A stretch of 64,000 nt of DNA. Source: CANMIH01 sp049116335 (lineage in GTDB: Bacteria > Pseudomonadota > Alphaproteobacteria > Rhodobacterales > Rhodobacteraceae). Made by a program: the position numbers and the translations under genes. The notes below the pieces were generated by a model, which worked only from the letters and a program-made list of their open reading frames with translations, did not search any database and was not told the origin of the DNA. Shown here one piece after another: positions 37,141 through 45,869 of this stretch (the stretch's first letter is position 1; the number at the start of each line of letters is the position of its first letter). The stretch is taken from NCBI GenBank assembly GCA_049116335.1, contig JAGDYZ010000016.1:186001-250000 (forward strand). The letters run 5' to 3'.

Positions 37141-38396
37141 TGGCCGCTCCGCTCTGAGCGCAGGTCATCAAAACTGGTTCCGGCGCCTTCAAGAACAGCG
37201 CGTTGGCCACTGAACCTCTGCCAGCGCTCTAAGGCGACATCGACATACGCCGGATTAAGCTCAATCCCGTAGCAGACCCGCCCCGTGGTTTCCGCCGCGA
37301 TTAGCGTAGTGCCCGAGCCCATAAAAGGCTCGTAGACAGCTTGGCCCTGGCTGGAATTGTTCAGGATCGGACGGCGCATACATTCGACGGGCTTCTGGGT
37401 GCCGTGTACGGTTTCAGCATCCTGATCCTTGTTCGCGATCTGCCAAAGCGTCGTTTGTTTGCGATCGCCCGCCCAATGGCCCTTGCCGGTTTTCTTCACC
37501 GCATAAAGGCACGGCTCGTGCTGCCAGTGATAATCGCCGCGGCTCAGCACCAGGCGATCCTTGGCCCAGATGATCTGCGACCGGATATTGAAACTGGAGG
37601 CCTCTAAGCTCTCGGCAACGGTGGTCGCATGCAATGCGCCATGCCAGACATAGGCCACATCGCCAGGGAAGAGCACCCAGGCCTCACGCCAATCAGCCCG
37701 GTCATCATTTAGTACCTTGCCGGTACGTTTTGTTGCGGCGGCTCCTGCCTTGTTACGCCAGCCCGGATCGTATTCGACGCCGTAAGGCGGATCGGTCACC
37801 ATCAGCTGCGGTTTCACATCACCGAGCAGACGATCGACATCGGTGGCCACGGTCGCGTCACCGCAGAGCAGCCGATGTTTGCCGAGCACCCAAAGATCGC
37901 CCGGACGGCTGATTGGGGTCTCGGGGGCCTCGGGAACATCGTCCTCGCCCTCGCGAGAGGCTGTTTCAGGATCAACGTCTCCGGCCAACAGCGCTTCGAG
38001 TTCAGCGTCATCAAAGCCGATGAGCGAGAGATCGTAGTCCTCTGCCAGCAGGTCGTTCAGCTCGGCCGATAGCAGCGCCTCGTCCCAAGTACCAAGTTCC
38101 GTCAGCTTGTTGTCCGCGATCCGGTAGGCCCGACGCTGTGCTTCGGTCAGATGTCCCAGCACGATCACGGGGGCCTCAAGCAGCCCCAGCTGTGTGGCGG
38201 CAAGCACCCGGCCATGGCCTGCGATCAATTCTCCATCATCCGCGACCAGGCACGGAACGGTCCAGCCAAACTCGGCCATGCTGGCCGCGATCTTTGCAAC
38301 CTGATCCGCGCCATGCATCTTTGCGTTCTTCGCATAAGGCTGGAGCTTAGCAAGCGGCCAAGTCTCGATTGCGTCGGGGGCAAAGCTCAGGGTCAT
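37137..38396 (-). CDS. ParB-domain DNA methyltransferase (beta class)
   Basis: 419 residues with two parts. Residues 1-120 are a ParB/Srx nuclease-like domain (LQPYAKNAKMHGADQVAKIA, then GHGRVLAATQLG). Residues 165-400 are an N4/N6 methyltransferase with DPPYGVEYD (motif IV) before FMGSGTTLIAAE (motif I), the order of the beta class. This fusion is frequent next to phage terminases, where it may modify phage DNA against host restriction or before packaging. It follows a terminator, so it probably has its own promoter in 38397-38710. Confidence 0.88.
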   Translation of the reverse strand: MTLSFAPDAIETWPLAKLQPYAKNAKMHGADQVAKIAASMAEFGWTVPCLVADDGELIAGHGRVLAATQLGLLEAPVIVLGHLTEAQRRAYRIADNKLTELGTWDEALLSAELNDLLAEDYDLSLIGFDDAELEALLAGDVDPETASREGEDDVPEAPETPISRPGDLWVLGKHRLLCGDATVATDVDRLLGDVKPQLMVTDPPYGVEYDPGWRNKAGAAATKRTGKVLNDDRADWREAWVLFPGDVAYVWHGALHATTVAESLEASSFNIRSQIIWAKDRLVLSRGDYHWQHEPCLYAVKKTGKGHWAGDRKQTTLWQIANKDQDAETVHGTQKPVECMRRPILNNSSQGQAVYEPFMGSGTTLIAAETTGRVCYGIELNPAYVDVALERWQRFSGQRAVLEGAGTSFDDLRSERSGQ

Positions 38397-38822
38397 AATG
38401 TTCAGGGCGCCTCAATGGGGTGGACCCCTGGGTTCCGGATACCAGCAACCAGCTTGGACTCCACGAAGGGTCCAGCGGCGGCCAAGGCATCCAGCTCCAA
38501 GGGTTTGTTTAATTGTGATTTTTGTCAGATCGCGGGTGGATACCCGCTGGGGTGGCTTCCCAAAAAACGGGCCCTGTCGCTAGCGATATTGCGCGCCTCG
38601 CCCCCCCGTATACGTTTGGGGCCAGGAAGGACCCGCGAATTCAGAGGGTTAGTGCGCTGGATGCCAGCTGGACCCCTGGTTGGACGCCAGGAGCCAGCGG
38701 AGTATCCACCAACAAAAACGGGGAGAGCCGTCTTCCAACGCACTCTCCCCATTATGCCCTACGGATAGCACGAAACTGTTGCATGTGTCGAACACAAAAG
38801 TGTTGCAACACATTGGACTCAT
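38397..38822. other. Intergenic region between early and late phage modules
   Basis: No gene supported. A 75-codon frame at 38525-38752 spans a terminator hairpin and is not believed. The stretch holds two copies of TGGACCCCTGG (about 38421 and 38669), a dyad GGACTCC/GGGTCC near 38457-38472 and a minus-strand terminator. It probably contains the promoter of the ParB-methyltransferase and late genes, but I cannot point to -35/-10 boxes. Confidence 0.5.
38711..38750 (-). terminator. Rho-independent terminator of the early phage operon
   Basis: Perfect 8-bp stem GGGGAGAG/CTCTCCCC (38720-38727 with 38743-38750), 15-base loop, followed on the minus strand by GTTTTTGTT. It lies 73 bp after the stop of the DUF6362-like gene, so it would end early-gene transcription. 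Confidence 0.85.
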
Positions 38823-39203
38823 TCACACATTCAGGCGCGACGCGATCTTGGTCAGGGCAAGCTTGTGCTTGCGCCATGCCGTCGTGCGGTCAACGCCAAG
38901 TTCACCGCTAAGCTGCTTCCAGGGCACACGAGCCGCCCGCGACCAGATCAGCTTGCGCTCAGCCTCTTCAATCCAAAGCACCCAATCGAAAGTCTGCTCG
39001 AGCCGTGTGATCGACGCCGCCGACGGCCAGACGCGCATGGGTTGCGGCTCCATTGCTGCGATCTCGCGGCTGGTCCGCGCAATGTCAGGCCAGGCGTTGA
39101 AGTAGCCCTTTGCCTTGACCGGTGGCAGCTTTCGCAGCGTGCGGAACGCTTCTTCGAAATGATCCGCGACATCGTCGGCGGTCCAGATCTTTTTCTCACC
39201 CAT
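38823..39203 (-). CDS. DUF6362-like protein with C-terminal HTH
   Basis: 126 residues from ATG 39203. The middle has AERKLIWSRAARVPWKQLSGE and then GVDRTTAWRKHKLALTKIA, a clear helix-turn-helix at the C-terminus. Proteins of this type are common at the end of phage early operons and may act in late-gene control. Function not established. Confidence 0.75.
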   Translation of the reverse strand: MGEKKIWTADDVADHFEEAFRTLRKLPPVKAKGYFNAWPDIARTSREIAAMEPQPMRVWPSAASITRLEQTFDWVLWIEEAERKLIWSRAARVPWKQLSGELGVDRTTAWRKHKLALTKIASRLNV

Positions 39204-39393
39204 GGTGCACCTCCCCTGTGGGGCGTGCCCCATAGAGTTTTGTGCCCAATTGCTCGACCAGTTCACGTTCCGGCCAGGTCAGGCGTTGATCGTCGATGCT
39301 GACAGCCAGCACGCCTTGTTCGTGCCAACCGTCCCGTTTGACCTGATCGGGATCGCGGCGATGTCCGCCATAACCTTTGGGGGTGAATCTCAT
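39196..39393 (-). CDS. Small phage hypothetical protein
   Basis: 65 residues; basic start (MRFTPKGYGGHRRD), then LTWPERELVEQLGTKLYG. Overlaps the downstream gene by 8 bases and the RuvC-like gene by 4 (ATGA), which supports real translation. No known domain. Confidence 0.65.
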   Translation of the reverse strand: MRFTPKGYGGHRRDPDQVKRDGWHEQGVLAVSIDDQRLTWPERELVEQLGTKLYGARPTGEVHHG

Positions 39394-39878
39394 GCCACAC
39401 CTCCCCGGCTCTCGATGGCCCAGTGCAGGATGGCAATGGCATCGGCTTCATTGTCATCAGCGGGGCTGAACCCGCGCGCCTGGGCGGCGGCGATCATTGC
39501 GACCTTGTTGGCGTTGCCCTTGCCGGTGGCGTGACGCTTGATGGTGCCGACGGGCACGCCCTCATAGGGAATGCCCCTTAGCTCGCCCCAGCTTGTCAGC
39601 GACGCCATCAGGCCGCCATAGACATGGGCCGCGTCAGTACCGGCATGACGACGAACTTCTTCGAACCAGATTGTTGCAATCGGTCCAGACAGCCGATCGA
39701 GTTCCGTTAGCCAGTTGGTGAAGCGCAAATAACGCATGCCACCACCGTCATAACGGCCGGGCTTGAAGCTGGCGGTGCCGCTGGTGATCAGGCCATCAAA
39801 GTCACGGATGGCCCAGCCGGTGGTCGTGCCGAGATCGAGCGCAAGTATACAGCGCGGGGTATCTGTGGGTTGGGTCAT
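39390..39878 (-). CDS. RuvC-like Holliday junction resolvase
   Basis: 162 residues with an RNase H-fold active site: ALDLGTTTGW (Asp15), IWFEEV (Glu near 72), then DDNEADAIAI near 140-150 carrying the last acidic residues. Phage RuvC-like nucleases cut branched DNA formed in replication and recombination before packaging. It belongs to the early operon. Confidence 0.88.
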   Translation of the reverse strand: MTQPTDTPRCILALDLGTTTGWAIRDFDGLITSGTASFKPGRYDGGGMRYLRFTNWLTELDRLSGPIATIWFEEVRRHAGTDAAHVYGGLMASLTSWGELRGIPYEGVPVGTIKRHATGKGNANKVAMIAAAQARGFSPADDNEADAIAILHWAIESRGGVA

Positions 39879-40001
39879 GTAGACCTCCTCTTCGATTTGA
39901 TGAGCGAGGCGAGAGGGCTGGCCGGTGAAGGGTGCGGTCTCGCCAGGCCCCGAAGGGTGGTCTGGTCAGGTCAGGCGCGGGGCGACGAGGTCGCCCGGCA
40001 G

Positions 40002-40188
40002 ATCTTTCAAAACATTCAGGGAGGGCTCTTGAAAGATTTCCGCCCCTAAGTCGTTGTCCTGTATGTATAATATATAATCTTTCAATTATTCAATATTTCA
40101 ATGGGTACCTCTCTCTTAATATTTAAACGCGCGCGTACGCGTATGGGGATAAGGGGTCCTCTTGAAAGATTGAAGGATTTGAAAGATT
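40002..40188. repeat. Iteron-like array (TTGAAAGATT / AATCTTTCAA)
   Basis: Five copies of a 10-bp word in 187 bp: inverted at 40002-40010 (9 of 10 bases) and 40076-40085, direct at 40029-40038, 40162-40171 and 40179-40188. They lie in a 390-bp gap (39879-40268) that is AT-rich in its middle, with a GCGCGCGTACGCG stretch near 40129-40141, between the RuvC-like gene and the primase-helicase gene. This could be the phage replication origin, or operators for the early operon. There is no gene in the gap. Confidence 0.65.
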
Positions 40189-40268
40189 TCTTTTGTCCGT
40201 TTTAAATCATGGCTTTATCCCTAATACCTGCTTCAAAATCAGCTTCAGTGGGTTTGAAGGATCTCCCG

Positions 40269-42548
40269 TCACTCGCCAAACCGCGCGAGCCTGTACACCA
40301 TGGCCTGCTTGGTCGATGAGCCGCGCATGCCCGTCGTGACATCCCCGCTTTCGATCAATGTCAGCAGGATCTCATCACGGTCACGCGACTTGAGCCATTG
40401 TGAGGCGCGCGTGATTTCGGATTTGGCGATGCCTTTCGCACCTGCCGCTCGAATGATCTCCTTCAACCGCTTGAGATGCGCTTCCGTCTCGGTGTCCGCG
40501 ACATGGCGTTCAACAGCCTCCATGGTCCGCCGCGCATAATGGCGCACAAAATCGATCGCCCAGTCTGCTGCCGACAGATTGATCTCAGGGTTTGTCGGAT
40601 CGCGCCCAACCGCCACAATCAGCGCCAGTTTCAACGCGTTCTCCCCAATTCGGGCCAGGATCGCCGTGAAGGCTGTTCCGCTTGCCGCGCGCAACTCACC
40701 CGTAAGCTCTGCGCTGAGCAGCCGAAACCGGGCCCGTGCCTCCTCGGTCATGGGCACGATAGTCGGGTTCACAGCGGTGTTCTGATCGGCCGTCTTGCCC
40801 GCAAGATTGCCTTTCTGGTGCCCACCACCAGAGGCCACGCTTTGCAACCCGGCGATCAGCGCGGGATCAGCCTGGCGCATGCCCACGGCGATATTTTCGT
40901 CCGGATAATCCTCATCACTCGGCAAGATCAGAAAGCGGGCCAGCGAGCCGTCGACGACGTTTGCGCCCTGCAATGCACCCCAGAAGTGCAAAGGCGTCGT
41001 AGTGCCATAGACACTCAAGCAGGGTTGATTGATATCCCGCCGCTCGTTTGAGCCATCACGGTTGGCATATTCCGCACCAAGGAAAATCCCGCCCGCGGCC
41101 GTGTAAAGCTCGGTCATGTTGTCGAGGATTTCGGTGATATGGCGTGGACTGCGCCGCCGGTCGGCCGCCGCTGCCAAGAACATACCAAACTCATCGATCT
41201 GGAAGAGGATCGCAGGCTGGCGGTGCAGCGCGGTCAAAAGCCCCGCACCGGAGGCGATCTTGTTGCCACCGAGATGATGGGCCAGCCCCGCCTCGAAAAA
41301 GACCTCGTTGATGATCTCGCGGGCGTGGTTCTTGCCTGATCCGCTATCCGCAATGCCCACGACATACAGGTTCGAGCGCAGGTTACTCTCGGTGCGATAC
41401 TGCCGTCCCATGAGCGCACCAATCGCGCAAAGGCTGGCGCCGAGCGACAAAAGCGGCTGCGGACGCCGGGCTGTCGACAGCATGTAGTCGGTCAGATCCC
41501 CCACCAATCCATCGGGCATGATTAGCGTGAATGGCGAGGTGGCTGGAGGGTCTTGATCACCCTCGGCTTGTTCTCCCAGCTTGGACAACAGCCCCGCCGC
41601 TGGGTGCTCGCCATCACAGGCCACAGCACCGTCCAGGCATAGCGAGGCATCAGGTTGCCATCCGCGCTCCATCGCGAGATGATAGATCGTGCCGGCGCCA
41701 ATCCGGTCCGGTTTGAAGCTGGCCCAGGCCTTCATTGTGGTGCTGGGCACATCCTTGGCCGCCTGCGCTGACCAGCCAGCGAAGATATCGCCCCCAGCCC
41801 CACCAAGCGCGCCCTTCAGCGCCATACCAATCCGCACCCAGCTGTCATAATCCAATTCCGCATTTGGCAGCCATGTCAGCGCGGCCTCAATGGCGGGCAC
41901 TGTTCCCATTTGGCTGTGGGCCTGCAGGTGCTCCGTGGCAGGTGATGCTGTCGCAAGGCCACGTTGCCGCAGATGTCCGGGCAACAGCGCATAGGCCTCA
42001 TCGAGAAAGGCGCGTGCCATCTCTGCGGTGATTTCAGGCAGCTCCGTGATATCGAGATCAGCCAACCCTTCCTCTGGCCAGGCATAGGGCGCGCCCGTGT
42101 CCGGGTGGTTGGCGTAGGCCACGAACTGCTGACCCAGACAAAGCACCTCCAGCGGATGACGCTTAATGCCCCGGAATGGGGTTTCTGTGCGATACATCAG
42201 CATTCGTTTAGGCGCCTTGCCGATGCGCAGCGCGGGCGTGTCCCCCAGCCGTTCGCGCGCCAATCGCTCGATCCGGAGCGCAAGTTCTGCGTCCTCAACA
42301 ACGTCGATATCGACGGCCGCAACCGCACCGCCAACAAGCCCGACGCCACACTCGGGCCAGGCCGACCACGTCGTCACCTCCACCTCCGTGGTCGGGCGCT
42401 CGGTGTGCCGGTTCCATTCTGGATAGTCCGCCCACGCCCCACGCTTGAACTGCCCGGGCTTTTTGGTGCCCGGACCGATCGGCAGGATGCCATAGCCATT
42501 GGTGACCAGCCGTGCGCCGAAGCGCGCCATATAAGATGTATTTGCCAT
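40269..42548 (-). CDS. Primase-polymerase / DUF3987 replicative helicase
   Basis: 759 residues from ATG 42548 (TGATG overlap). Residues 1-180 form a bifunctional primase/polymerase domain (GVGLVGGAVAAVDIDVVED with the DxD). A PriCT-like helical part follows (YDSWVRIGMALKG). From about 350 on is a DUF3987 P-loop ATPase with Walker A GIADSGSGKNHA and Walker B-like ILFQIDEFG. The C-terminus has an HTH-like region. It would prime and unwind phage DNA, and the iteron-like array lies just after it. Confidence 0.85.
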   Translation of the reverse strand: MANTSYMARFGARLVTNGYGILPIGPGTKKPGQFKRGAWADYPEWNRHTERPTTEVEVTTWSAWPECGVGLVGGAVAAVDIDVVEDAELALRIERLARERLGDTPALRIGKAPKRMLMYRTETPFRGIKRHPLEVLCLGQQFVAYANHPDTGAPYAWPEEGLADLDITELPEITAEMARAFLDEAYALLPGHLRQRGLATASPATEHLQAHSQMGTVPAIEAALTWLPNAELDYDSWVRIGMALKGALGGAGGDIFAGWSAQAAKDVPSTTMKAWASFKPDRIGAGTIYHLAMERGWQPDASLCLDGAVACDGEHPAAGLLSKLGEQAEGDQDPPATSPFTLIMPDGLVGDLTDYMLSTARRPQPLLSLGASLCAIGALMGRQYRTESNLRSNLYVVGIADSGSGKNHAREIINEVFFEAGLAHHLGGNKIASGAGLLTALHRQPAILFQIDEFGMFLAAAADRRRSPRHITEILDNMTELYTAAGGIFLGAEYANRDGSNERRDINQPCLSVYGTTTPLHFWGALQGANVVDGSLARFLILPSDEDYPDENIAVGMRQADPALIAGLQSVASGGGHQKGNLAGKTADQNTAVNPTIVPMTEEARARFRLLSAELTGELRAASGTAFTAILARIGENALKLALIVAVGRDPTNPEINLSAADWAIDFVRHYARRTMEAVERHVADTETEAHLKRLKEIIRAAGAKGIAKSEITRASQWLKSRDRDEILLTLIESGDVTTGMRGSSTKQAMVYRLARFGE

Positions 42549-42934
42549 CAGAACGGCACCTCCGGGGTCATAGCGTCGAGCCGAGTGCGGTCTTGTCCCG
42601 CCAGCGCGCGCAGTTGATCGCAATATCCGGTAATGACCGCATCAAGGAAGCGATCCCACTCGGTCTCAGTCAGGGTGGCGAGATCCGATTTGCCGATACT
42701 CTCGAGGTATTCGCCACCATATTGGCCGCCAACGCTCATAGCCTGCATTTCATTTGGGGTGGGATCGATCATGCCTGACCTCCAGTGACAGATGTTCTGG
42801 CAGATGCGAGAACAGAGGTTTTTGCGGCTTTGGTCCCGCCGCTTGTCCGAGACTGTGAATATCGGGTTGAACCAACCAAACCCGCGAGGTTCCCGGCGGC
42901 AGACGGCGCAGAGGCCGGAGTTGATGTGGCGCAT
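42548..42934 (-). CDS. DUF6511-type zinc-finger phage protein
   Basis: 128 residues from ATG 42934. The N-terminus shows a zinc finger (CAVCRREPRGFGWF, then LCSRICQNICHW), followed by MIDPTPNEMQAM and helices, the DUF6511 pattern. Because the finger is part of the family, the early start is preferred over ATG 42772, so the gene overlaps the tail of the helicase fragment by 166 bases in another frame. Role unknown; it is a regular member of such early operons. Confidence 0.75.
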   Translation of the reverse strand: MRHINSGLCAVCRREPRGFGWFNPIFTVSDKRRDQSRKNLCSRICQNICHWRSGMIDPTPNEMQAMSVGGQYGGEYLESIGKSDLATLTETEWDRFLDAVITGYCDQLRALAGQDRTRLDAMTPEVPF

Positions 42935-43341
42935 GGATCAAACCTGTAGCCGGAGATTTCAAGAAAGCGGCCAGACGGGCGCACCGAGATCGCGGTTGGC
43001 CGGGCCAGTTGCCCCGCCTGCGCAATGGCATCGTCGACAGTGCGCGGCATCGGGCAGCCCGGCGCGCGCTTGCGCCACCACTCGAGCGCCTTCTGGCGCG
43101 CATAGCCCTGATGCGCGACACAGACCCATTCGTTGTAGGACTTGAGCCCGCAGCTATAGGTGACCTTCATTGAGGGCAGCCCGCCGCGCTTGTCATGACG
43201 GCTGTAGGACACGCCGTGGACCGGCAGCCACTCGACTTTCGGCGACAGAACCGGGAGCGTGGCCGCTGTGGGGGCGATCTTCACCTCACGTGCTGGGAAG
43301 ACATAGCCACAATCAGGGCATTCCGTCGCCGAGAGCGCCAT
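42769..43341 (-). CDS. C-terminal part of the split DEAD/DEAH helicase
   Basis: 190 codons in the frame that continues the helicase. Just upstream in this frame is CPEC (KVCPECDSIMALSATECPDC), completing a four-cysteine zinc ribbon that the first fragment loses. ATG 43341 lies inside that ribbon, so it is unlikely to be a natural gene start. A conserved middle (VTYSCGLKSYNEWVCVAHQG) is followed by an alanine/serine-rich tail where the next gene overlaps. Best read as the lost end of the upstream gene. Confidence 0.75.
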   Translation of the reverse strand: MALSATECPDCGYVFPAREVKIAPTAATLPVLSPKVEWLPVHGVSYSRHDKRGGLPSMKVTYSCGLKSYNEWVCVAHQGYARQKALEWWRKRAPGCPMPRTVDDAIAQAGQLARPTAISVRPSGRFLEISGYRFDPCATSTPASAPSAAGNLAGLVGSTRYSQSRTSGGTKAAKTSVLASARTSVTGGQA

Positions 43342-44504
43342 GATGCTGTCGCACTCGGGGCAAACCTTTGTGGGGGCCTCGCCACCCCGCCATCGCCTGG
43401 GCGTTTCGGGCGGACCAGATCGATCGGCCCGTGGCGGCGGACATTGCCCGCAAAGTCGAGCACCAAGCAGTTTTCCTTGTCCGGAGCCAAGCGCGTGCCG
43501 CGACCGACCATTTGGACATAAAGCCCTGCGGACTTGGTGGGACGCAGCAGCGCGATGAGATCGACGGCGGGCGCATTGAACCCGGTCGTAAGCACCCCCA
43601 TCGAGGCCAGTGCGCGGATTTCACCGCGCTTGAAGGCCGCGATGATGGCATCGCGCTCCTCCTTTGGCGTGTCCCCAAAGATTGTGCGGCAGGTGATGCC
43701 TTGGCAGGCAAACTCCTCGGCGACGTGGCGTGCGTGCTCGACGCCAGAACAGAAGGCCAGCCAGGATTTGCGGTCTTTTCCATGGGTGATGATCTCGGTA
43801 ACGGCCGCCCTCGTGGTCGCTTCCTGATCGACAGCGGCTGCCAGATCGCGCGCAATGAAGTCGCCCGCACGGGTGCCGACCTTCGAGACGTCGAGCCGCG
43901 TATTGGGCTGTTTCGAGATCAGTGGGCTCAGATACCCTGCGTCAATCAGATCGCGCACCGGCGCCTCATAGGCAATGTCAGTGAAGAGTGCGTCCTTGCC
44001 CTCATGCAGCATGCCGCTGCCAGTGCGAAACGGTGTGGCGGTGAGACCAATCACCTTCAGCTCAGGATTGATCGCCTGCAGCGCGTCCAGAAAGCGTCTG
44101 TACATCGTGCTAGAATTGCCCGGGATCAAATGAGCCTCATCAATCAACACCAGATCGGTGTGGCCGATTTCATGAGCGCGGCGATGGATGGATTGGATGC
44201 CTGCAAACAAAACACGGGCCTGCGCCTCGCGTTTGCCCAAGCCCGCCGAATAGATGCCCGCCGGTGCCTCTGGCCAAAGCCCGATCATCTCGGCATGGTT
44301 CTGGGCGATCAACTCGCGCACATGGGTCACGATCAGGATGCGCTGATCCGGCCACGCCTTCAGCACCCCTTCGATGAATGACGCCATGACGAGCGACTTG
44401 CCGCCGGCTGTTGGGATGACAACGCAACAGTTGCCGGAATTTTTCTCGTAATACTTGTAGATGGCAGCAATAGCAGCCTCTTGGTATGGGCGCAGGGTCA
44501 GCAT
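43281..44504 (-). CDS. DEAD/DEAH-box helicase, frameshifted at its 3' end
   Basis: 407 residues as read. The RecA-like core is intact: Walker A PTAGGKS near 30-36, IDEAH near 122, GLTATPF, and the C-terminal VGRGTRLAPDKENCLVLDFAGN. After GDGG the frame changes: the codons run through a G4 run (minus strand, 43385-43388) into an unrelated arginine-rich tail, while the -1 frame carries the expected zinc ribbon. One missing G explains it. It is either a real frameshift, giving a truncated but possibly active ATPase, or a sequence error in a homopolymer. Probable early replication or recombination helicase. Confidence 0.85.
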   Translation of the reverse strand: MLTLRPYQEAAIAAIYKYYEKNSGNCCVVIPTAGGKSLVMASFIEGVLKAWPDQRILIVTHVRELIAQNHAEMIGLWPEAPAGIYSAGLGKREAQARVLFAGIQSIHRRAHEIGHTDLVLIDEAHLIPGNSSTMYRRFLDALQAINPELKVIGLTATPFRTGSGMLHEGKDALFTDIAYEAPVRDLIDAGYLSPLISKQPNTRLDVSKVGTRAGDFIARDLAAAVDQEATTRAAVTEIITHGKDRKSWLAFCSGVEHARHVAEEFACQGITCRTIFGDTPKEERDAIIAAFKRGEIRALASMGVLTTGFNAPAVDLIALLRPTKSAGLYVQMVGRGTRLAPDKENCLVLDFAGNVRRHGPIDLVRPKRPGDGGVARPPQRFAPSATASWRSRRRNALIVAMSSQHVR

Positions 44505-45442
44505 GGCGCAGCCTCCGTATTGCGGGCATCATTTGACCAGGAGGCGCCATCGTTCATGCGGTAGGTGACAATGTCGTCTCCCGCATCGATGACCTCCCCC
44601 GGCACGAGATCAGGGATGAAGAGATGTCTGCCGCAAGCGGTCCGCTGCTCAGCCGGCACCAGCATTCGATCGTGCCGGGCGCAATGCCATCCGCCATCGA
44701 CTGCGGTGGAATGCAGACAGGACCGACAGGTCACGGCAGCACCGCCACTGTCTTGGCAGGCGGCATGGTGGTCGCAGAACCGACATTCAAACCATGCCGG
44801 GTCCTCGCTGATCCGCGCGGGCGGATGCTGGGCGAAGATGATCCGGCCAGCCTTGTCCAACAGACGCTCGGCCATCGCACTGTCGGCCTCGATCCGCTCG
44901 ATATGCAGCGCGTCGGTGTTTTTGCAGACCGCCATGTAGAGCGCGTTGGTGATACCGGTCAGGTGCATGTAGATCTGCATCTGCGCAGCGTGCTGTGGCT
45001 TCGATGCCACGACGCCTTTTGCGGTCAAATCGGCAAAGCTTTTGACGCCATGCGTTTTGAATTCCAGCACATGCCAGGTTTTCGGGGCCTCGAGCAAACC
45101 GAGGGCGACGCCATCCAGCGAGCCGCCAAAATGACCGCCATGGGCCTCCACGCGGATTTGCCGTCCTGTTTCGGGGTCTAGTTCCAAAACAGTGGCCCCG
45201 GTGGCACGTAGGTTGCGCACCATACGGTCCTCTTCCAGCTGGCCGGTCTCAAACAGACGCAGCAGGCGGCCGGAAAAGCGTGACGGCGTCACCCAGCGGA
45301 AATCATACCAGAGCGCGCGTGCGCAAGATTTACCGATGATGGATGCGCCGAGATGGTCACGGAAGCCATCGCCCTGGCGGGCCTCATAATCGGCGTAGAT
45401 CGCCGTCAGCGTTGGCGTGGGTGGTGCGGGAAGATCAGCCAT
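44498..45442 (-). CDS. PD-(D/E)XK exonuclease, Cas4/RecB-like
   Basis: 314 residues from ATG 45442. A RecB/Cas4-like nuclease core with GHFGGSLDGVALG and then WHVLEFKTHGVKSF (D...ExK catalytic residues) and HAAQMQIYMHL. C-terminal cysteines (CRFCDHHAAC, CRSC) suggest an iron-sulfur or zinc site. It probably makes 3' tails for the RecA-like annealing partner encoded two genes upstream. It overlaps the helicase start by 7 bases. Confidence 0.85.
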   Translation of the reverse strand: MADLPAPPTPTLTAIYADYEARQGDGFRDHLGASIIGKSCARALWYDFRWVTPSRFSGRLLRLFETGQLEEDRMVRNLRATGATVLELDPETGRQIRVEAHGGHFGGSLDGVALGLLEAPKTWHVLEFKTHGVKSFADLTAKGVVASKPQHAAQMQIYMHLTGITNALYMAVCKNTDALHIERIEADSAMAERLLDKAGRIIFAQHPPARISEDPAWFECRFCDHHAACQDSGGAAVTCRSCLHSTAVDGGWHCARHDRMLVPAEQRTACGRHLFIPDLVPGEVIDAGDDIVTYRMNDGASWSNDARNTEAAPC

Positions 45443-45804
45443 CACAAGCCCTCCCGTTCGCTACGGGCTTGGGCCTCGGCCAGAATGCCGCTCCAAGTGT
45501 CCGGGTCATGGCGCTCGCGCAGGACGCCGATCAGAGCATCTTTGAGCTTTTCGCGGCGACGGCGGCCGGTACCTTTTGCCAGCAGTTCGGACCGCTCGCG
45601 GCACAGGTGGCGCAGCGCGGTGCGCGCCCGGTGAAACCAGTCAGGGTCGATGGGCTTTTGCCCCCGTTGGCGCGCCAGATCAGCAGTCGCAATCTGCGTG
45701 CGGATCTTGGCAATATCGTCGTCGAGTGCGATCAACCGGCGCTGGTCATCAGGCAAGCCGGAGCTGATCACGGCCCGAGGGGCCGCGTTATGCAGGTCAG
45801 TCAT
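45442..45804 (-). CDS. Small helical phage protein
   Basis: 120 residues, arginine-rich, mostly helical (LIALDDDIAKIRTQIATADLAR, then ALRHLCRERSELL). No motif is known. TGATG overlap with the exonuclease shows coupling, so it may be a partner of the recombination proteins. Confidence 0.65.
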   Translation of the reverse strand: MTDLHNAAPRAVISSGLPDDQRRLIALDDDIAKIRTQIATADLARQRGQKPIDPDWFHRARTALRHLCRERSELLAKGTGRRRREKLKDALIGVLRERHDPDTWSGILAEAQARSEREGL

Positions 45805-45869
45805 AGGAATATCCTCAGATGGGTTTGGGCGCTGCCCCGTCAGTCAGGGATGCGGAGCAGCGCGAATGA

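Noticed and set aside
38525..38752. 75-codon minus-strand frame
   Set aside because: It contains the terminator hairpin and has no ribosome site.
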